Source: Acidobacteriota bacterium (lineage in GTDB: Bacteria; Acidobacteriota; Terriglobia; Bryobacterales; Bryobacteraceae). From it: a stretch of DNA of 64,000 nucleotides. A model generated the notes under the pieces. The model did no database searches. It was not told the DNA's origin and saw nothing but the letters and a program-made list of their open reading frames with translations. Numbering within the stretch: position 1 is the first letter of the stretch; every line of letters starts with the position of its first letter. Position numbers and translations under genes: made by a program. Below, piece after piece: positions 33,280 through 42,367 of the stretch. The stretch lies in NCBI GenBank assembly GCA_003223115.1, contig QHXW01000193.1, positions 39,173-103,172 of the forward strand, read 5' to 3'.

Positions 33280-35142
33280 CTACTTCACCGTGAATTTCAG
33301 CGTGTAGCTGCCGCTGATCACGTAATCGAATGGTACCGAGGTCTGCTCGATGGCGGTCTCGGCGGAGGTGACGATTGGACGATTGGATGTGCGCCCGGCC
33401 TGCATCACGTTCAGCACCGACGCGGGAAGACTGGGCATGGTCTTGTCGTCATAATAGGCCGTTGGAGTGGACTGGAGCAGCGAAATGTACAGCTGATTGT
33501 TGCTGCGCTCCTGGTTGATCAGCGAAATGGTTTCGGGCAGGTCCATGTAGCGATTCATGTAGCCGGCAAGGCTCTGCATGTGATTGATGGTCGCGGCATC
33601 GCTCAGCACGATGCGGTGCTCGCCTTTGGCCAGCCCCGAGGGAATGCGGACATTGAAATTGCGCTCGATGTGCTCGCCACGATAGGGCCGGAGAAAAACC
33701 TTGACCGGCACTTCTTCGCCCGGGAGCACTTCGCTATTCTGCATCCACGCATTCTCGATAGTGGCCACACGCCGCTCCGGCAGCAGATCCACTGTCACGC
33801 TCACGCGTTTCAGCCGTGGTGTTTTGACAGCGTTCAAATAAAGGCGATTGAACTTGTCGCCCCACCAGCCCGCCAGCAGCATAGGAGCCGGCATGGGCAT
33901 TTCACCTGAAGCTTGCATGGTATTCAGCGACAGGCTGTTTCCACCGTCGAGATCCACTTTGCCGCTCAGCCGGTAGGTGGCTTCATCCTTGAATTCGTTG
34001 AGGCCGGAAACGGAATTGAACAGCGTGAGCATCATTAAATAAGGCGTCCACTTCTGCTGATCGAATACATTGAAGCGGAAATCTTTCTGGCTGAGCACGG
34101 CGTTCCCTTCATTCAGGGAGCGCACCTGGACGGTCACAGGGATCATCTTCGTTTCTTCTCCCAGGATTCCCATGATGCCGCTGTGGCGGTCTTGATGCAG
34201 CGCGCCCACGATCTCGGTGGCATTGGCAAACTTGTTGGGCTGAAATGCCGAGGAGAGCACCATCAGAACTTCGCCCTTGCTCATGGGCATGTTCATGGGT
34301 CCGAGATTAAAGAAAGGATGGCCGAAAGCCAGCACGCGCTTCCCATCGTTGTAAGTTACGGTGCCCAGGCCGGTGATGCTCATGTCGCCCGAAACCAGCA
34401 CGCCGGCGACCGCTTCCCCTGGCTTCAAAGAATCCTTCCAGTCCGGTGCGGGCGTCGTCGTGTAGAGCGCGCTACCCGCTCCGCCTTGAACCACCGAAAT
34501 GCCGAGCTGCTGGAACAGCGGGCCGAATTCAGTGAGAACGTTTCCGTTAAAGCCTGAAAAAATCAGCGGCGTGTCGATGGGAACCATCATCGGACTTTGC
34601 GCCGGCAGCCTGGGCGAAGCGCCCGCCGCCACGGCCTGTGCCAGTAACTGGCTGGGCACAGCCACTTCATTGCGCGCCTGTACTTTGTCCGGCGTGCGCG
34701 CGTCCATGGGGCGCGATTGATCCAGATCATTGATTTCGAGCATGAGCTCGATAGGCGTGATCCCGCAGATGGCGTCAGGCGAGAAAATGCTCAGCCGCAG
34801 AGCGATGGCGCCAATCAGCTTGCCATCTACATAAACCGGACTGCCGCTCATGCCGCCGGCCACGTTGGTCCGCTGGGCTTTGCCGCCAAGCTTCGCCAGG
34901 ATAATGTCCTGCCTGGGACCCCAGGCGTTCTTCCAAAGCCCGATGATGTCCACCGGTACCGGCTCGGCCACCGTGCCTTGAAACACGGTCCAGGCCACGC
35001 CCTTCATGCCGGAACGCAGCTCGGAAGATTTCAGAATTTCGGTTTTGCCGGCTTTTGGGGGTTGAGGGGCAGGTACCTCCGCAACGGCAGGAACAGCCAA
35101 AACTGCAGCCAGAGACAGCGCCGCGGCAATTGAAATTTTCAT
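33280..35142 (-). CDS. SpoIVB-type (S55) peptidase-domain protein, secreted
   Basis: 620 residues from ATG 35142, chosen because MKISIAAALSLAAVLAVPAV gives a signal peptide; an in-frame ATG at 35169 would add nine residues. Residues about 35-260 resemble the SpoIVB S55 domain: SGMKGVAWTVFQGT, GGMSGSPVYVDGKLIGAIAL (nucleophile Ser about 99), GEAVAGVLVSGDMSITGLGT, and VLAFGHPFFNLG. The rest is a long beta-rich region that I cannot assign. S55 proteins process or sense partners during sporulation in Firmicutes; in non-sporulating acidobacteria the substrate is unknown. It precedes the propeller gene. Confidence 0.8.
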   Translation of the reverse strand: MKISIAAALSLAAVLAVPAVAEVPAPQPPKAGKTEILKSSELRSGMKGVAWTVFQGTVAEPVPVDIIGLWKNAWGPRQDIILAKLGGKAQRTNVAGGMSGSPVYVDGKLIGAIALRLSIFSPDAICGITPIELMLEINDLDQSRPMDARTPDKVQARNEVAVPSQLLAQAVAAGASPRLPAQSPMMVPIDTPLIFSGFNGNVLTEFGPLFQQLGISVVQGGAGSALYTTTPAPDWKDSLKPGEAVAGVLVSGDMSITGLGTVTYNDGKRVLAFGHPFFNLGPMNMPMSKGEVLMVLSSAFQPNKFANATEIVGALHQDRHSGIMGILGEETKMIPVTVQVRSLNEGNAVLSQKDFRFNVFDQQKWTPYLMMLTLFNSVSGLNEFKDEATYRLSGKVDLDGGNSLSLNTMQASGEMPMPAPMLLAGWWGDKFNRLYLNAVKTPRLKRVSVTVDLLPERRVATIENAWMQNSEVLPGEEVPVKVFLRPYRGEHIERNFNVRIPSGLAKGEHRIVLSDAATINHMQSLAGYMNRYMDLPETISLINQERSNNQLYISLLQSTPTAYYDDKTMPSLPASVLNVMQAGRTSNRPIVTSAETAIEQTSVPFDYVISGSYTLKFTVK

Positions 35143-35173
35143 TCGGTCCGTTAACTCCACTACTGCCATTCTA

Positions 35174-35278
35174 CTATGCCGGACCGGATGCCTGGCCCGG
35201 ATCGTCAGGGCGAAACTGTTTTAGAACGATCTCAAGTTCCCGGAGGGCATTCTTGAGACGCTCCCGAAGTTCGGCCAT
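35174..35278 (-). CDS. Possible 34-residue coiled-coil micropeptide or gene remnant
   Basis: ATG 35278 opens MAELRERLKNALRELEIVLK and ends at TAG 35174, just before the S55-domain gene. The frame is open for another 15 codons upstream (residues DIAEGHREQARNLAR), also helix-forming, with a stop before that. The composition is strongly helical and charged, unlike random reading of this GC-rich DNA. No ribosome binding site is evident. It may be the tail of a decayed gene. Confidence 0.3.
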   Translation of the reverse strand: MAELRERLKNALRELEIVLKQFRPDDPGQASGPA

Positions 35279-35344
35279 GCGGGCCAAGTTCCGAGCCTGC
35301 TCGCGGTGGCCTTCGGCGATATCTTAGTACCTATGGTTTCAAAT

Positions 35345-35660
35345 CTTGCTTTTCCCTGGCAGAATATTTTCAGCAGGTGCGGTTTCGCCCTTTGTTTATA
35401 CGGCTCCGGAGGCCCTTCGAAAATAATCGGACTTCCCAGTCCTGTACGCCTTAGTTAGGGGGCGGATTCTGACTCCTGGCTCCTGACTTCCTGGGGCAGC
35501 CCCTGTTTGGTTCCGGCTACGCCGGGTTAGGTACCTTCATGGATACTATTTGGTTGGTTCCATCGAACCGTCAACGGTCAAAATTGCATCGATCCGAAGA
35601 CTGCGAGAGATCAGTTAACTAATTGATAACAATGTTGATAGCCTCCAACCTCGGCATTGC
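35345..35660. other. Intergenic region before aceE, nothing recognised apart from the promoter
   Basis: About 300 bp with lower GC toward aceE. It has short near-repeats such as GACTCCTGGCTCCTGACTTCC around 35470 (partly shown) but no ORF of note and no RNA gene that I recognise. Confidence 0.35.
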
Positions 35661-35666
35661 TATAAT
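35661..35666 (+). promoter_or_regulatory. TATAAT box 11 bp before the aceE start codon
   Basis: A perfect TATAAT at 35661-35666 is followed 11 bp later by ATG 35678, so transcription would begin at or within about 5 bases of the start codon. TTGATA at 35635-35640 is the nearest -35-like box but is 20 bp away, longer than usual. No ribosome binding site lies before the ATG, in line with a leaderless or near-leaderless mRNA. Confidence 0.4.
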
Positions 35667-35677
35667 GAAAATATCCC

Positions 35678-38344
35678 ATGCATCAAAAACGAGCAGAGCG
35701 TGTTGACCTGGACCCGCGGGAGACCACCGAGTGGCTGGAGGCGCTGGACGAAGTAGTCGATCAAGCCGGCCCTGACCGTGCCGCATACCTGCTGGATAAG
35801 CTGGCACAGCGGGCGCGGAATCTGGGAGTTGAATTACCGGTTCAACACAACACACCGTATGTGAACACCATTCCAGCCGAAGATGAGGTCCCGTATCCGG
35901 GCGATCGCGCGCTCGAGCGCCGCATTAAGAGCCTGACGCGCTGGAACGCCATGGCTATGGTGTCCCGCCAGAACAAATCCGACCACGGCATTGGCGGACA
36001 CATCGCCACATATGCTTCCATCGCTACGCTGTTTGAAGTAGGTTTTAACCATTTTTTTCACGCCGGCTACGGCGACCAGCCTGGAGACCTGGTCTATTTT
36101 CAAGGTCACGCCTCGCCGGGCCTGTATGCGAGGGCGTTTCTGGAAGGCCGGCTCACTGCAGAACACTTGAAGAATTTTCGACACGAATTGAGAGAGCACC
36201 CCGGCCTTTCTTCATACCCGCACCCGTGGCTGATGCCGTCATTCTGGAAATTCCCGACGGTCTCGATGGGTCTGGCGCCCATCAACGCCATCTACCAGGC
36301 GCGGTTCATGCGCTACCTGGAGAATCGCGGGCTGCTCCCTAAAACCCCTCGCCAGGTGTGGGCATTTCTGGGCGATGGCGAGATGGACGAACCGGAGTCC
36401 ATGGGCTCCCTGACGCTGGCTTCGCGCGAGAAACTCGACAACCTCATTTTTGTCATCAATTGCAATCTGCAGCGCCTCGATGGGCCGGTGCGCGGCAATG
36501 GCAAGATCATTCAGGAGCTGGAAGCAGCCTTCCTGGGCGCGGGCTGGAACGTTATCAAAGTGATCTGGGGCTCAGACTGGGACGAGCTGCTGGCGCGAGA
36601 TCATAGCGGCCTGCTGGTCAAACGCATGGACGAGTGTGTGGACGGCGAATACCAGTCCTTCAAGGCCAAAGGCGGCGCATACATTCGTAAAGAATTTTTC
36701 GGCAAGTATCCGGAGCTGCTCAAGCTGGTGGAACATTTAGGCGATGACCAGGTAGGCCGGCTGCGCCGCGGTGGGCATGACCCGCAGAAGGTGTACAACG
36801 CCTATAAATCCGCCGTGGACCATCGAGGGCAGCCGACCGTCATCCTGGCAAAAACCGTCAAAGGCTATGGGGTGGCTGAAATCGAGGCGCGCAACCCCAC
36901 GCACCAGCAAAAAGAGTTGAATGACCGCGCGGTCCAGCTTTTCCGGCAGCGGTTCGATATTCAACTTCCTGATGGCGTAGCCAACGACATTAGTTTTTAC
37001 AAGCCACCGGACGACAGCCCGGAAATGGCACATCTGCACGAGCGGCGCCGCACGCTGGGTGGTTACATGCCTGAGCGAAAAGTGCCCGCGCCCCAGTTTG
37101 AAGCACCACCGCTCGAGAATTTCACGGAGTTGCTGGGCGGCTCGAAGGCGCCGCATCCCTCCACCACGATGGCCTTCGTGCGCATACTGACCACGCTGAT
37201 GAAGAATCCCGCAGTGGGTAGGCGCGTGGTGCCGATCATTCCGGATGAAGCACGCACCTTCGGCATGGAGTCCCTGTTCCGGCAGTTCGGGATTTATGCC
37301 TCAACGGGACAGCTCTATAAACCGCATGACGCGGATATGTTCCTTTATTACAAGGAGCAGCAGGACGGCCAGATTCTGGAGGAGGGCATTACTGAAGCCG
37401 GCTCCATGGCATCCTGCACCGCGGCGGGCACGGCTTACTCCAACTACGAGATCGACATGATCCCGTTCTTTATTTATTACTCGATGTTCGGCTTCCAGCG
37501 CGTAGGCGATTTAATTTGGGCTTTCGCCGACGCGCGGGGCAAGGGATTTCTCATGGGCGGCACCGCGGGCCGCACGACGCTTGCGGGTGAAGGTTTGCAG
37601 CACCAGGATGGGCACAGCCTGGTGCTTACGAGCACCGTGCCGACATGTTCCGCGTATGACCCGGCTTACGCCTACGAAATCGCGGTGATTATCCAGGACG
37701 GGATTCGTCGGATGTACCAGGAGCGCGAGGATTGCTTCTACTATCTGACGCTTTACAACGAAAATTATCCGATGCCGCGCATGCCCGAAGGAGTGCGCGA
37801 AGGGATACTCAAGGGCATCTATAAATTCAAGCCTGCTGAAAGCGGCAAAGCAAAAATCCAGCTTTTCGGCAGCGGCCCGATCCTGAACGAAGCCGTGCGC
37901 GCACAGCAGATTCTGGCGGAACGATATAAGATCGCGGCCGACGTTTGGAGCGTCACCAGCTACAGCCAGTTGAGGCGTGAAGCCATGCGCGTAGAGCGCT
38001 GGAACCGGCTGCATCCCGGCCAGACGCCCCAGCGGCCGTATATACAAACAGTTCTGGACGGCGCGGAAGGCCCGATTATCGCGGCTACGGACTACATGAA
38101 GGTGGTGGCCGATCAAGTTACTCCGTGGTTCCCCGGACGGCTGGTCTCATTGGGAACTGACGGCTTCGGCCGCAGTGACAATCGCGAGCACTTGCGTCGA
38201 TTCTTCGAAGTCAACGCCGAATCCATCGCGACTAGTGCGCTGTCGAGGCTGGCGCGAGACGGAGTTGTGGAGATGGCGATGGCCAACAAGGCATTCGAAG
38301 AACTTGGAGTGAGCACCGAGAAACCCGACCCGGCCACCTGCTGA
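35678..38344 (+). CDS. aceE: Pyruvate dehydrogenase E1 component, homodimeric type
   Basis: 888 residues, essentially the length of the enterobacterial enzyme. The thiamine-diphosphate motif is present as GDGEMDEPES followed by NLIFVINCN; other family blocks are GIGGHIATYASIATLFEVGF, GHASPGLYARAFLEGRL, RRVVPIIPDEARTFGMESLF and DGHSLVLTSTVPTCSAYDPA. It decarboxylates pyruvate and transfers the acetyl unit to the lipoyl group of E2. The E2 and E3 genes are not adjacent, so the complex is encoded at more than one locus. It is transcribed alone, from a promoter almost at its start codon. Confidence 0.96.
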   Translation: MHQKRAERVDLDPRETTEWLEALDEVVDQAGPDRAAYLLDKLAQRARNLGVELPVQHNTPYVNTIPAEDEVPYPGDRALERRIKSLTRWNAMAMVSRQNKSDHGIGGHIATYASIATLFEVGFNHFFHAGYGDQPGDLVYFQGHASPGLYARAFLEGRLTAEHLKNFRHELREHPGLSSYPHPWLMPSFWKFPTVSMGLAPINAIYQARFMRYLENRGLLPKTPRQVWAFLGDGEMDEPESMGSLTLASREKLDNLIFVINCNLQRLDGPVRGNGKIIQELEAAFLGAGWNVIKVIWGSDWDELLARDHSGLLVKRMDECVDGEYQSFKAKGGAYIRKEFFGKYPELLKLVEHLGDDQVGRLRRGGHDPQKVYNAYKSAVDHRGQPTVILAKTVKGYGVAEIEARNPTHQQKELNDRAVQLFRQRFDIQLPDGVANDISFYKPPDDSPEMAHLHERRRTLGGYMPERKVPAPQFEAPPLENFTELLGGSKAPHPSTTMAFVRILTTLMKNPAVGRRVVPIIPDEARTFGMESLFRQFGIYASTGQLYKPHDADMFLYYKEQQDGQILEEGITEAGSMASCTAAGTAYSNYEIDMIPFFIYYSMFGFQRVGDLIWAFADARGKGFLMGGTAGRTTLAGEGLQHQDGHSLVLTSTVPTCSAYDPAYAYEIAVIIQDGIRRMYQEREDCFYYLTLYNENYPMPRMPEGVREGILKGIYKFKPAESGKAKIQLFGSGPILNEAVRAQQILAERYKIAADVWSVTSYSQLRREAMRVERWNRLHPGQTPQRPYIQTVLDGAEGPIIAATDYMKVVADQVTPWFPGRLVSLGTDGFGRSDNREHLRRFFEVNAESIATSALSRLARDGVVEMAMANKAFEELGVSTEKPDPATC

Positions 38345-38360
38345 GGCGGGGCACTAGTAG

Positions 38361-40586
38361 TTATCGCTTCAACCCCGCGGTCCAGTTGAGCACAACGTTA
38401 AGCCATTTACTGGCTTCAACCGGCTCTCCAAAGATAAACCTCTGGCCATCGCCGGTGACGGCGTACTCGATCTCTTGTTCCTCCAGCCGGAACGGCACTT
38501 GAAACAAGAGCTTGGGCGCGCTGGTCTCGAGCTTCGCGCTACGCCTCACATCAATCGACATCGCCTTACCGTCAACGGTGACGTAGAAAAGTTCCTTGCC
38601 ATCCTTCCGCCACTTTGCCTGAGAGCCCCCGCCTTTCGAAACCTGCCGCTTTTCCGTGAATGTCGGAAACGCCGCAACGTAGATTTCGCTCCGGCCCGAT
38701 TCTTCAGACTGGTACGCGACCCAGCGGCCGTCCGAAGAAACGTTGGGAAAGTTCTTGCGGAACTCAGTTTTAATCAACAGCACCGGTTTCCGACTGCCAG
38801 ATGGTGGCAGCAGATAGAAGTCGGCGTGGTTTTGCCCCCAGGTTTCGAAAAGAATCGATCCGTCCGGCAGCCATTGCCTCGGCATTTTCCATCCACGGTC
38901 GGACGCAAACAGCAACTCTTGTTGTTCCCCGCCGCCTGCGAATTTTCGGTACAGGTCGGCTCCCCCATGAGATCTGCCCCGGTCTGATCCAACCGCCAGC
39001 TCGCGCCCATCCGGAGACCATACCGGAGCCCAATCCCCATCCGAACCGAACGTCAGCCGGGTAAAAATGCCGGTGGAGAGTTCGCAAATCCAGACGTCGG
39101 ACTTGATCGCTTCGGAATACTTGCGCATCACAGCGAGGCGTCTTTCATCGGGAGAGATGGCGATGGAGTCGGCCCTTCCAGGTTCGCCGATCGATCCAAG
39201 GCGCGCGCCATCCCGTTTGTACCAGGCGAGCTGTTTGTCGTGCGAGGCTTCATTGCCGAAGATCAGAACGTCGTTGTCCGAGGCGGAACTAAACACATAA
39301 GTTTGATCTGGACCCCGTTCCACATGGTCTGCCACGGGAAAGGGTCCGCCCGTCAGCCGGAACCGATTCGCGTCAAATGGCTGTGCGACCAGAGTTCGCC
39401 CCTGCCCATAGATCAGAAACCCCGGTGCAACGTAGCCCACGTTGGAATCGGCGGCGACCAGCATCCTGGTTTCTTTCGAGTCCAGCGATCCTAGAAAGAT
39501 CGCGCTGGACAGTGTCCTGCTGACGTGGTAAGTCTTTTCAGCTCCCTTCGTAGTTCCATAAAACGATTGATAGAGAAAATGCCGTCCATCCGGCAAGAAA
39601 CGTGGGAATGCCTGGTTAAGCTCTCCCCGTGCCTTGTCGAGTGGCAGTACCGGCGTGATCTCGCCTCCCGCCGCGGAGACCCGGAACATGCTGTCATTCT
39701 CTCGGTCGCCGGTCGATTTTGCGAATAAGATGACTCCGTCCCGGTTCCAGGTTCCTCCCCCGAACGCGTCGCAGTGCGTATCGCATATTGTTTGCGGGAG
39801 GCCGCCCGTCACGTCGATCTTCTTCAGGTAGATGCCGTTGTGCTCCACTGCGAAGAACGCCACGAAGCGGCTATCGGCCGACCAGAAGGGCAAAGCGGAG
39901 TGTTCCGTTCCCGGAAGCAGTCGAGTCGTCATCGAATCGAGCGAATGAAGCCAGAGATGACCCCTTTCGTCCGGGCCACGCCCCAAGAAAACCAGGTGCC
40001 TCCCATCCGGCGAGACTTCCAAAAATTCAACAAGGACGTCCGCCTTGTCCGGCACCGGAATTTGAAACCGCACCGCGTGCAGTTCACTGGGCTGTTGGCG
40101 GAAATGAACGGCGGCCAGGGCGATTAAAGCGAGGGAGGCGATCGTGAAAAGTACCCAAGCGAGAACTTCGCGCTGCCTGGTTGGAGCCGCAGGTGGCTGC
40201 TTCGAACCGTCCTCGACGCCCTGGGATGAAATTGCTGGAGCGTGGTCCGCGGGTGTTTCCACAGCCGCCATGAAGCGATAGCCCTTGCGCGGCAGAGTCT
40301 CGATAAATCGTGGATTTTCGGTCGGGTCTTCCAGCGCCTGGCGCAGCTTTTGGATGGCCTTGTTCAAACCCTCATCGAAGTCGCCGAAGGTGTCGTCCGG
40401 CCAGAGCGCCCGCTGCAATTCCTCCCGCGTGACCAGCTCCCCCGGGCACCGCAGCAGCAGCGCGAGAACTTTGAACGGCTGATCTTGGAGCGGTACTTTC
40501 CGGCCGCGCTTGCGCAACTCAGCGGCCGCAAGATCCAGTTCGAATAACCCAAAACGGACGGCCATGGACGCCCCGGAGGGCTGCAT
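38361..40586 (-). CDS. Winged-helix DNA-binding, membrane-anchored TolB/WD40 propeller protein
   Basis: 741 residues from ATG 40586 with GAGG about 7 bp upstream. Residues about 10-105 are an OmpR/CadC-type winged helix: LQDQPFKVLALLLRCPGELV, TREELQRALWPDDT, LPRKGYRFMAAV. A single membrane segment lies near 140-160 (VLAWVLFTIASLALIALAAV). The rest, outside the cytoplasm, is a TolB-like propeller with blades such as LEVSPDGRHLVFLGRG and APVWSPDGRELAVGSDRG. This is the CadC topology: a one-component regulator that senses outside and binds DNA inside. Such proteins are greatly expanded in acidobacteria; targets and ligand are unknown. Confidence 0.88.
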   Translation of the reverse strand: MQPSGASMAVRFGLFELDLAAAELRKRGRKVPLQDQPFKVLALLLRCPGELVTREELQRALWPDDTFGDFDEGLNKAIQKLRQALEDPTENPRFIETLPRKGYRFMAAVETPADHAPAISSQGVEDGSKQPPAAPTRQREVLAWVLFTIASLALIALAAVHFRQQPSELHAVRFQIPVPDKADVLVEFLEVSPDGRHLVFLGRGPDERGHLWLHSLDSMTTRLLPGTEHSALPFWSADSRFVAFFAVEHNGIYLKKIDVTGGLPQTICDTHCDAFGGGTWNRDGVILFAKSTGDRENDSMFRVSAAGGEITPVLPLDKARGELNQAFPRFLPDGRHFLYQSFYGTTKGAEKTYHVSRTLSSAIFLGSLDSKETRMLVAADSNVGYVAPGFLIYGQGRTLVAQPFDANRFRLTGGPFPVADHVERGPDQTYVFSSASDNDVLIFGNEASHDKQLAWYKRDGARLGSIGEPGRADSIAISPDERRLAVMRKYSEAIKSDVWICELSTGIFTRLTFGSDGDWAPVWSPDGRELAVGSDRGRSHGGADLYRKFAGGGEQQELLFASDRGWKMPRQWLPDGSILFETWGQNHADFYLLPPSGSRKPVLLIKTEFRKNFPNVSSDGRWVAYQSEESGRSEIYVAAFPTFTEKRQVSKGGGSQAKWRKDGKELFYVTVDGKAMSIDVRRSAKLETSAPKLLFQVPFRLEEQEIEYAVTGDGQRFIFGEPVEASKWLNVVLNWTAGLKR

Positions 40587-40808
40587 CAGGATACCTCAGA
40601 TTGGAGCGGGTTGTGGGACTCATTATTTTGTCATCAAACAGTTCACTTCAGTTCGGACAGTTCAGTAACCGGGCATCTTACGAATCACTTAGCTGTTCAG
40701 GATGGCAAAAAGTCAGGCCGCATCGACTCCGGTTTCAATCCGGTCGCAATGCATTGAGTAACACGACCTGTTAGTTGAGACTTTGGTCGCGCACCTCATG
40801 CGGGACCA

Positions 40809-41401
40809 ATGCGAAAGCTCGCCGGAGGCTTGACCATCACTCTCCTTGCCGCCACGCTCCTTCACTCGGCCGCAAAGGACCTGACGCTCACCTTACTCGT
40901 CTATAACCACGCGCAAGTAAAGTAGGAGACGAAGCACTGGCCCAAGCCGAAATGGCAGCATCAGAGATTTTTGAGCGCGCCGGTGTTCGATTGATCTGGC
41001 GGGATGGTTTCGCTTATGCAGCGGAACGGCAAAAGTTCGAGAACCCGCCGCCCGAGGATCCGGTCACCCTGGTAGTCAAGCTTCAACCGGAGTCGGAGAC
41101 AGCACGTTATGGTGTCCCGCCGGAGTGCGAAGGGATAGGATTCCCATCAGGCGCAATCGTCTTCGTTCGTCGTAAAGATAAAAATGACATGGCGCCGGCA
41201 GCCACGCGTCTCGCTTACGTCATGGCGCACGAACTGGCGCATATCCTATTGGGTCCGAACGCTCACTCGATTGTGGGAATCATGCGGGGTACGTTGATTC
41301 AACAAGACTGGGATAAGGCTGCGCAGGGAACATTAGGATTCACTCGAAGCCAGGCAAGACAGATCCGCACGTGGATCGTCAAGCGGAACAGCTTGCCATA
41401 A
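40809..41401 (+). pseudogene. Secreted HExxH metalloprotease-like protein, frameshifted near the N-terminus
   Basis: ATG 40809 opens MRKLAGGLTITLLAATLLHS, a signal peptide, and then AAKDLTLTLLVYNHAQVK, ending at TAG 40923. In the next frame the protein goes on: ALAQAEMAASEIFERAGVRL, then to the zinc motif HELAHILLGPNAH and GIMRGTL near the C-terminus, stop at 41401. The open part alone starts at ATG 40952 (149 residues) without a signal peptide. One missing base around AAAG (40919-40922) explains the break. The motif is close to the metzincin pattern with a spacing of three residues before Gly and before the last His. The family is a small acidobacterial secreted type that I know only as hypothetical. 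Confidence 0.72.
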
Positions 41402-41459
41402 GCAAACTCAGCGGAGCCCCGCCGTTGGGCCTATAACCACGCATTGTCGGTACGGCGCC

Positions 41460-42359
41460 CTACATCAGCTCTGTGACAAACTCCCGCGCGATTTCCGGCG
41501 GTATCCCCAACTTGCGGTGCGCCAACGGCCCGCCTTCGTCCAGCACCGGCTCGGCCTGGTCGAGTGAAGGCAGGTCGTTCCGCTCGAAAAACTTGCCGAT
41601 GGGAATCACCTCGCCCCATATCTGCGAGCGTTCGGCCGCCATCAGCCAATTGGTCGCGTCGTACGTGGGATCCTCTTCCAGTTTCTTGACGCGCTGCTTG
41701 AACCAGGCATAGGTGTTGTCGTGGTTGTAAGTCACGCACGGGCTGAAGACATCGATGAAAGAGAATCCTTTGTGCTTCAACCCTTGCTTGATGAGCTCGG
41801 TCAGGTGTTTCTGTTCGCCGCTGAATCCGCGAGCAATAAATGTTGCACCCGCGGCCAGAGCCATAGAGATGGGATTGATCGGAGGCTCGACGCTGCCGTG
41901 AGGTGTGCTCTTGGTCTTCATGCCGATGGAACTGGTGGGCGAGACCTGGCCCGTGGTCAAGCCGTAGATCTGGTTGTCCATGGCGAGGTAGAGCAAGTCG
42001 ACATTGCGGCGCATCGTGTGGATGAAATGATTGCCGCCAATTCCGAAGCCGTCGCCATCACCGCCGGTCACGACCACGGTGAGATCGTGATTCGCGAGCT
42101 TCACGCCCGTGGCCACGGCGAGCGCGCGCCCGTGCAGCGTGTGCATGCCGTAGGTACCGATGTACCCAGGCAGGTTCGAGGAGCAGCCGATGCCGCTGAT
42201 GGTCACCACGTTAAACGGGTGGATCTGCAGATCGACCAGCGCTTTCTCGAGCGCCGCGAGCACGCCGAAATCTCCACAGCCGGGGCACCAGTCGGGATCG
42301 ACCTTGCCTTTATAATCCGGCAGAGTGATTGGTTTCAATAATTGCTCGGTGGTGGCCAT
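41460..42359 (-). CDS. korB: 2-oxoacid:ferredoxin oxidoreductase, beta subunit
   Basis: 299 residues from ATG with a strong ribosome binding site (GGAGGAAC). The thiamine-diphosphate domain is evident: CPGCGDFGVLAALEKAL, GIGCSSNLPGYIGTYGMHT, VVVTGGDGDGFGIGGNHFIH, AMDNQIYGLTTGQVSPTS. The cysteines of CPGC and GIGC and one further downstream are the usual [4Fe-4S] ligands of the beta subunit. With the alpha subunit, 8 bp upstream, it catalyses reversible oxidative decarboxylation of a 2-oxoacid to acyl-CoA with ferredoxin as acceptor. The neighbouring DASS carrier favours 2-oxoglutarate as substrate, but this is inference. Confidence 0.93.
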   Translation of the reverse strand: MATTEQLLKPITLPDYKGKVDPDWCPGCGDFGVLAALEKALVDLQIHPFNVVTISGIGCSSNLPGYIGTYGMHTLHGRALAVATGVKLANHDLTVVVTGGDGDGFGIGGNHFIHTMRRNVDLLYLAMDNQIYGLTTGQVSPTSSIGMKTKSTPHGSVEPPINPISMALAAGATFIARGFSGEQKHLTELIKQGLKHKGFSFIDVFSPCVTYNHDNTYAWFKQRVKKLEEDPTYDATNWLMAAERSQIWGEVIPIGKFFERNDLPSLDQAEPVLDEGGPLAHRKLGIPPEIAREFVTELM

Positions 42360-42367
42360 CGTTCCTC

